Assembly: GCA_016185955.1 (NCBI GenBank)
Contig: JACPMQ010000056.1
Span: 1-8,480 of the forward strand
DNA: 8,480 nt
Reading direction: 5' to 3'
Origin: Candidatus Woesearchaeota archaeon
GTDB taxonomy: Archaea > Nanobdellota > Nanobdellia > Woesearchaeales > GW2011-AR4
This document shows, piece after piece, positions 4,759 through 8,480 of this stretch (position 1 is the stretch's first letter; each line of letters begins with the position of its first letter). The notes beneath the pieces are model-generated. The model did no database searches, was not told the origin of the DNA, and saw nothing but the letters and a program-made list of their open reading frames with translations. The translations under genes were made by a program, and so were the position numbers.

Positions 4759-5961
4759 ATGGCAAAAATTGAATTTTATACGTCTGAAAGTGTGACAGAA
4801 GGGCATCCTGACAAAATATGCGACCAGATTAGCGATGCAATCTTGGATGAGATTCTTAAGCAGGATAAAAAAGGAAGATGCGCTGCTGAATGCTTGACAA
4901 CTACAGGCTTGGTTGTTGTAGCCGGTGAAATCACAACAACAGGCTATGTGGAAATACAAGATGTTGTAAGAAACACATTAAAGGAGATTGGCTATACTAA
5001 TCCTGAATTTGGAATTGATTGCGGAGATGCCGGTGTGCTTGTCAGCGTTCATGGACAAAGCCCTGATATAGCACAAGGAGTTAATTCATCAGAAAAAAAA
5101 GAGCAGGGCGCTGGCGATCAAGGAATGATGTATGGTTACGCAACAAATGAAACACCTGAATTAATGCCGTTTCCAATCATAATGGCGCACAAGCTAACCA
5201 GAAGGCTGACAGAGGTAAGAAAAAATGGAATTATAGGCGGTTTAGGGCCTGACGGCAAAAGCCAAGTAAGCGTTGAATATCATGACGGAAAGCCAAAGAG
5301 AATAAATACAGTGGTAATTGCGCAGCAGCATGTTGATGAAACTTCTGAAGAGCATTTAAGGAAAGAAATAATTGAAAAGGTTATCAAGCATGTTTGCGGC
5401 AAATATATTGATGATAAGACAGCTATACACATAAATGCCACAGGCAAATTTGTTATAGGAGGTCCGGAAGGCGACACTGGAGTTACAGGAAGAAAAATTA
5501 TTGTTGACACTTATGGAGGAATAGGCAGGCATGGCGGCGGCGCATTTTCCGGAAAAGATCCGAGCAAAGTTGATAGGGCAGGGGCTTATGCAGCCAGATG
5601 GATCGCTAAAAATGTAGTTGCTGCCGGACTTGCAGACAAATGCGAAATACAAATAAGCTATGCAATAGGGGTTGCGCATCCAACTTCAATCAACATAGAT
5701 ACTTTTAAGACAAACAAAATCCCGGAAGAAAAAATTATTGAGCTGGTAAAAAAACACTTTAAGCTTACTCCAGCATGGATTATTGAAAGGCTTGATTTGC
5801 TAAGGCCGATATATAAAAAAACAGCTGCTTATGGGCATTTTGGAAGAAATGATCCGGATTTTACATGGGAGAAGACTGATGTGGCTGATGTGCTAAGGCA
5901 GGAAGCAGGAATTGGTGAGGTTAGCGTCAAGAAAGTAGTTACAGCTGAAGCAACGCTTTAA
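4759..5961 (+). CDS. metK: S-adenosylmethionine synthetase, bacterial type
   Basis: At 400 residues this has the usual length of bacterial and eukaryotic methionine adenosyltransferase, which makes S-adenosylmethionine from methionine and ATP in the cytoplasm. The signature motifs are intact: SESVTEGHPDKICDQISDA near the start (GHPDK at 15-19, ATP and metal binding), the central GAGDQGMMYGYA (117-128), and the P-loop-like GGGAFSGKD (259-267), followed by KVDRAGAYAARW. The C-terminal domain contains YAIGVAHP and YGHFGR. Most archaea instead use a very divergent enzyme family, so this gene was probably acquired from bacteria or belongs to a lineage where the bacterial type replaced the archaeal one. 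Codon use and AT content look like the neighbours, so any transfer is not recent. It is divergent from the HTH-CBS gene, and a Shine-Dalgarno site marks the start. Confidence 0.97.
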   Translation: MAKIEFYTSESVTEGHPDKICDQISDAILDEILKQDKKGRCAAECLTTTGLVVVAGEITTTGYVEIQDVVRNTLKEIGYTNPEFGIDCGDAGVLVSVHGQSPDIAQGVNSSEKKEQGAGDQGMMYGYATNETPELMPFPIIMAHKLTRRLTEVRKNGIIGGLGPDGKSQVSVEYHDGKPKRINTVVIAQQHVDETSEEHLRKEIIEKVIKHVCGKYIDDKTAIHINATGKFVIGGPEGDTGVTGRKIIVDTYGGIGRHGGGAFSGKDPSKVDRAGAYAARWIAKNVVAAGLADKCEIQISYAIGVAHPTSINIDTFKTNKIPEEKIIELVKKHFKLTPAWIIERLDLLRPIYKKTAAYGHFGRNDPDFTWEKTDVADVLRQEAGIGEVSVKKVVTAEATL

Positions 5962-6040
5962 CTTTTTTAATTTATTAGACGCAGCGAAAATGCCACCAAA
6001 TTTTTTATTTTGACAAATTAAGGAATTAGCTTTAGTATGT

Positions 6041-6073
6041 GTTTAGCTGGAACTGAACTTATCCCAGCTAAAC
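6041..6073. other. Hairpin downstream of metK
   Basis: Perfect 10-bp stem GTTTAGCTGG/CCAGCTAAAC (6041-6050, 6064-6073) with a 13-nt loop, about 80 bases after the metK stop. It is not followed by a T-run, so it is not a classical terminator; T-rich stretches nearer metK (5962-5972, 6000-6010) are better termination candidates. It may be a 3'-UTR structure or part of the repeat's surroundings. No gene is visible between 5962 and 6090. Confidence 0.5.
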
Positions 6074-6090
6074 CCATAATAACTTTAGTA

Positions 6091-6380
6091 ACTGCTAACA
6101 CAGCATAAAAGGTTTTTGCGAATTAAGTGCTTGTGCGTATAGTGGCGCAACTAAATAATCGAACAATAATTATTGCGCCACTATGCTAGAGAACACAAAC
6201 TATTTTAATAAATTATTTGTGTTCTCCGCTGTAATTGCCAATTCTGAATACTCCGCAGGATTGTGATAAATGACCCGAGCAACATGAAATGTTGCGAAGT
6301 TGAGAGGTAAGTTAAGGCTCCGCACAAGCACAAATAGGAATTCGCAAAAACCCTGCTTCTCGGACAAATCTATGCTAACA
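6091..6380 (+). repeat. Structured non-coding repeat, copy 2 (longer)
   Basis: On the plus strand this matches copy 1 read on the minus strand. It begins with ACTGCTAACA (6091-6100) and has TGCTAACA again at 6373-6380. A perfect 14-bp outer stem (6111-6124 with 6339-6352) is followed by an 11-bp stem GTGCTTGTGCG/CGCACAAGCAC (6127-6137, 6321-6331). The inner hairpins CAATTCTG/CAGGATTG (6239-6246, 6256-6263) and GCAACAT/ATGTTGC (6279-6285, 6289-6295) occupy the same places as in copy 1. About 90 bases (roughly 6139-6230) are absent from copy 1 and form two further long hairpins. It has no coding capacity. MITE or structured RNA are the leading readings. Confidence 0.82.
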
Positions 6381-6397
6381 GATACCTGCCAGCAAAA

Positions 6398-6407
6398 AAT
6401 TTAAAAG
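6398..6407 (+). promoter_or_regulatory. TATA box of the SDR gene
   Basis: AATTTAAAAG lies about 29 bases (centre) before the ATG at 6432, which suggests an mRNA with little or no leader. AGAGG at 6406-6410 is too far upstream of the ATG to serve as a Shine-Dalgarno site. Confidence 0.45.
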
Positions 6408-6431
6408 AGGTAGCATATTGACTTTCAAAAA

Positions 6432-7139
6432 ATGCAGCTAAAAAACAAAATAGCATTAATAACTGGCGCAAGCTCAGGAATAGGCAAGGAAATTGCAAAA
6501 AAATTTGCAGAGGAGGGGGCATTAGTGATATTAACTTCAAGAAACCCCGAGAAATTAAAAATCGCTCAAGAAGAAATAGAAAAAAATAATTGCAATGCAG
6601 ATTCTTTTGTCATGGACACAACTAACAGAAAGCAAATTAACAGCGTTGTAAGCAAAATCATAAAAAAATATAAAAAAATAGACCTATTGGTCAATAATGC
6701 AGGCATTGCAAAATGGAATTCTATAGAGGATGTAAGCTATGAGGAATTTGATGCGCAAATAAGCGTTAACTTAACCGGATATTTCAACTGCATTAAGGAA
6801 ATTGTGCCTTATATGCTGCAAAAGAAATCAGGGACTATAATTAACATAGTCTCAGGCTCTGGAAAAAGAGCAAGACCCGGAACCGTAGCATATACAGCAT
6901 CAAAATTCGGCGCAGCAGGGCTTTCTGACGCAGTTTTTGAGGATGTGCAGGATAAAGGCATTAATGTAACTGCAATTTACCCCGGAAGAACAAATACCCC
7001 TATACATAAAATTCCGGAAAATGATCCAAGAAGAAAAACCATGCTTAAAACCGAAGAAATTGCAAAACTTGCCTTGTACATTGCAACATTGCCTCAGAAC
7101 GTGAAGATAAAGGAAATCAGCATAAGGCCGTTGGAGTGA
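6432..7139 (+). CDS. Short-chain dehydrogenase/reductase (SDR)
   Basis: A 235-residue classical SDR. The N-terminal Rossmann fold has the cofactor motif TGASSGIG (11-18), with TSR (35-37) after the second strand; an Arg at that site favours NADP(H). NNAG is at 88-91, the structural Asn at 113 (VNLTG), and the catalytic Ser at 141, Tyr at 154 and Lys at 158 (YTASK), so the active site is complete. PG at 184-185 follows the sixth strand. The substrate cannot be told from sequence; relatives reduce or oxidise sugars, ketones or 3-oxoacyl groups. It is slightly short at the C-terminus compared with 250-residue members, and the substrate lid is reduced. It is a single gene, convergent with the TPR gene and separated from it by six bases. 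Confidence 0.92.
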   Translation: MQLKNKIALITGASSGIGKEIAKKFAEEGALVILTSRNPEKLKIAQEEIEKNNCNADSFVMDTTNRKQINSVVSKIIKKYKKIDLLVNNAGIAKWNSIEDVSYEEFDAQISVNLTGYFNCIKEIVPYMLQKKSGTIINIVSGSGKRARPGTVAYTASKFGAAGLSDAVFEDVQDKGINVTAIYPGRTNTPIHKIPENDPRRKTMLKTEEIAKLALYIATLPQNVKIKEISIRPLE

Positions 7140-7145
7140 TGTTTG

Positions 7146-8249
7146 TTACAGAACAATATAAGGCTTAATCTTGATTTTTAATGCCTCTTCCATATTTTTT
7201 TCGTCTTGGGATGTTGTATAAATAAGCTTTTTTTTGCTTTTCTCATATTGTTTTATCTTCCATTTCATCATTTTCTGGTAATCCTTGATATGCTCAAATT
7301 CAAAATGCTCTATATACAGCTCTAATTTTGGAATAAAAAATGCAGTTCTAAAATCATCATTGTCAGCCCATGTTACAGCCATATTATACTGAAACAAAAG
7401 ATTGCTTTCAAACATGAAATCCGCAATCGTTTTTTCAGCTTTGTTTCTTACTAAATGCCCTGTTTTTGTCTTAAATTTTACTTCGCTCTCGTAAACTTTT
7501 GAATACTTTACCTTTATGCCCTTTTCCCTTTTTATGTCATCAAAAAGCTCTACAGCGTCTATATTTTCATAATCTTTGTCTATCACCATCACATTGTCAA
7601 ATGAAAGCATTGCCTCTTTTACCATGCCAAGCAAAAATTCCATATGGCCTTTTTTGTACCACGCTTCAGGATTGTGCCTTTCCAGTTCTGCGGACTTTAC
7701 AAAACACTCATGCGCCAAATTCAGCAAATTTTTCTTTTCGCCCATTTTCTTAAATGAGTTTGCTGCCTTTTCATCAGAATTAATTTCTGATTGCGCCATA
7801 TGGTATATTTCCCCGTCGAAACTCCTTTTTAAAAGCTGATCTATATTGTAGTAGCAGTTTCCTTTGCTCATCAGAGCCTTTACTTTATTTTCATCATCAA
7901 CATTCTCTATTAAGAGGGCTTTGTCAAAATAATTGATTGCAGCATCAAATTTGCCCAAAAAGGAATAAGAAGCAGCGATATTAAAATAAATCTTAAAAAG
8001 AAATTCGGCAGCTTTCTTAAAAGTATTGCTTTCTTCAGCAGGATATATTTCCAAAGCCTTATTATACTCGTCAATTGCGGTTTTATATTGCTTCAAATGC
8101 GCCAGCCTGTCAGCTTCTTTTTTTATCAGCTCAGCTTTCTGCATCTCTTCATTTTCCCTGAAGCTTTCAAGTTTTTCTTTTTCGAGCTTTTCTTGCTCCT
8201 TTCTTTGCCTTATAGTCTCAAATACCTTTTTTATTTTTTGGATTACCAT
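7146..8249 (-). CDS. TPR protein with C-terminal PD-(D/E)XK nuclease-like domain
   Basis: This 367-residue protein has three parts. Residues 1-45 are a charged coiled coil (KEQEKLEKEKLESFRENEE). Residues 42-230 contain TPR units: 42-70 (QYKTAIDEYNKALEIYP), 84-117 (NIAASYSFLGKFDAAINYFDKAL), a less regular middle, and 194-228 (AWYKKGHMEFLLGMVKEAMLSFDNVM). These usually bind partner proteins. Residues 265-362 recall the nuclease domain seen in DUF559/UvrD-associated PD-(D/E)XK proteins: a helix with Glu (RNKAEKTIADFMFE, E272), FFIPKLELYIEHFE (E314), a Lys-rich helix (KMMKWKIKQYEK) and a closing LIYTTSQ strand. The Asp expected before FFIP is Ala303, so activity may be lost. No signal peptide or membrane segment. 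TPRs are confident; the nuclease reading is tentative. A TATA box upstream suggests a leaderless start at 8249. Confidence 0.82.
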   Translation of the reverse strand: MVIQKIKKVFETIRQRKEQEKLEKEKLESFRENEEMQKAELIKKEADRLAHLKQYKTAIDEYNKALEIYPAEESNTFKKAAEFLFKIYFNIAASYSFLGKFDAAINYFDKALLIENVDDENKVKALMSKGNCYYNIDQLLKRSFDGEIYHMAQSEINSDEKAANSFKKMGEKKNLLNLAHECFVKSAELERHNPEAWYKKGHMEFLLGMVKEAMLSFDNVMVIDKDYENIDAVELFDDIKREKGIKVKYSKVYESEVKFKTKTGHLVRNKAEKTIADFMFESNLLFQYNMAVTWADNDDFRTAFFIPKLELYIEHFEFEHIKDYQKMMKWKIKQYEKSKKKLIYTTSQDEKNMEEALKIKIKPYIVL

Positions 8250-8268
8250 TGGTTAATGAACGATATAA

Positions 8269-8283
8269 GCTATATATTTAAAT
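8269..8283 (-). promoter_or_regulatory. TATA box of the TPR gene
   Basis: On the minus strand TTTAAATATATAG is centred about 26 bases before the ATG at 8249, matching the leaderless pattern of other genes in the window. Confidence 0.6.
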
Positions 8284-8298
8284 TTTTTCTTGTTAGTG

Positions 8299-8459
8299 AC
8301 TGCTAACAATAATAAGTGGCTGCTCCAGAGCCGCGCTACAGGCAAAATCGCGCATCTTTCTTCTTACTATAATAAAAATTTTACAGATACACGCCATTTT
8401 GATAGCACAATTAATATTCTTCTGCTTGCCTTCCACCCCTTATTTTGGAGCAGCCACTT
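8299..8459 (+). repeat. Third hairpin element with the shared ACTGCTAACA motif
   Basis: ACTGCTAACA (8299-8308), the motif that opens the other two repeats, is followed by a perfect 14-bp inverted repeat AAGTGGCTGCTCCA/TGGAGCAGCCACTT (8314-8327, 8446-8459). Inside are AGGCAA/TTGCCT (8340-8345, 8426-8431) and CAAAATCGCG/CGCCATTTTG (8343-8352, 8392-8401, one mismatch), which can nest as one long interrupted hairpin, although the two inner helices overlap by three bases. Apart from the opening motif and an ACAGATAC (8383-8390) it does not resemble copies 1 and 2. It could be a different MITE-like repeat or an RNA gene. Confidence 0.6.
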
Positions 8460-8480
8460 CAATGTTCTATACAGGTATAT

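Noticed and set aside
3864..6380. Integron attC-like sites suggested by the GTTAGC/GCTAAC motifs
   Set aside because: The copies of the motif at the two ends of each element point the same way, whereas attC needs inverted core sites. The RYYYAAC consensus is not met, and no integrase is seen.
7499..8306. Plus-strand ORFs of 72-87 codons
   Set aside because: They are antisense to the TPR gene and rich in Ser, Phe and Leu, which reflects the Lys- and Glu-rich coding strand opposite.
1..8480. CRISPR array, transposase or toxin-antitoxin pair
   Set aside because: No evenly spaced short repeats, transposase motifs or paired small ORFs were found on either strand.

Overview
The window looks like a piece of an AT-rich archaeal chromosome, probably from a small-genome DPANN-type lineage (Woesearchaeota or Pacearchaeota-like; lineage is inference). 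Archaeal signs: TATA boxes about 25 bases upstream of several start codons, which implies leaderless or short-leader mRNAs; a eukaryote/archaeal-class glutamyl-tRNA synthetase; an archaeal single-OB-fold ssDNA-binding protein; an HTH-CBS regulator; and a tRNA gene interrupted by bulge-helix-bulge (BHB) introns. One gene is out of character: metK encodes the bacterial-type S-adenosylmethionine synthetase, not the divergent archaeal type.

Layout. 1-204 is the 3' end of a gene on +, tentatively the C-terminus of isoleucyl-tRNA synthetase. 231-689 (+) is an OB-fold ssDNA-binding protein. 749-1831 (+) is a secreted protein with two related Cys-containing units. 1893-2149 (+) is a split-up tRNA-Phe(GAA) gene whose mature 74-nt tRNA lies in five exons separated by four introns. 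Its end abuts the convergent gltX (2151-3830, -). 3864-4079 holds a structured non-coding repeat (copy 1). 4084-4626 (-) is the HTH-CBS regulator, divergent from metK (4759-5961, +). 5962-6431 is non-coding and carries a hairpin plus the second, longer, inverted copy of the repeat. 6432-7139 (+) is a short-chain dehydrogenase, convergent with a TPR protein (7146-8249, -) whose C-terminus resembles a PD-(D/E)XK nuclease domain. 8250-8480 holds a third hairpin element that begins with the same ten-base motif.

The most striking feature is the tRNA-Phe gene. Removing introns of 41, 16, 29 and 97 nt, each cut after the second base of the 3-nt bulges of a BHB-like fold, leaves a textbook cloverleaf with anticodon GAA and G37. 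None of the four introns is at the usual 37/38 site; they lie in the D-loop, at 25/26, in the variable loop and in the T-loop. The alternative folds of neighbouring introns use the same bases, which suggests ordered splicing. The second notable system is the inverted pair of structured repeats flanking the regulator/metK block; one hairpin differs between the copies by three compensatory base-pair changes.

The genes are mostly single transcription units (DNA maintenance, translation, SAM synthesis, secreted and uncharacterised functions), not one pathway. The only functional link I would propose is that the CBS-domain regulator senses an adenosyl compound and acts at the shared regulator/metK intergenic region; this is inference.
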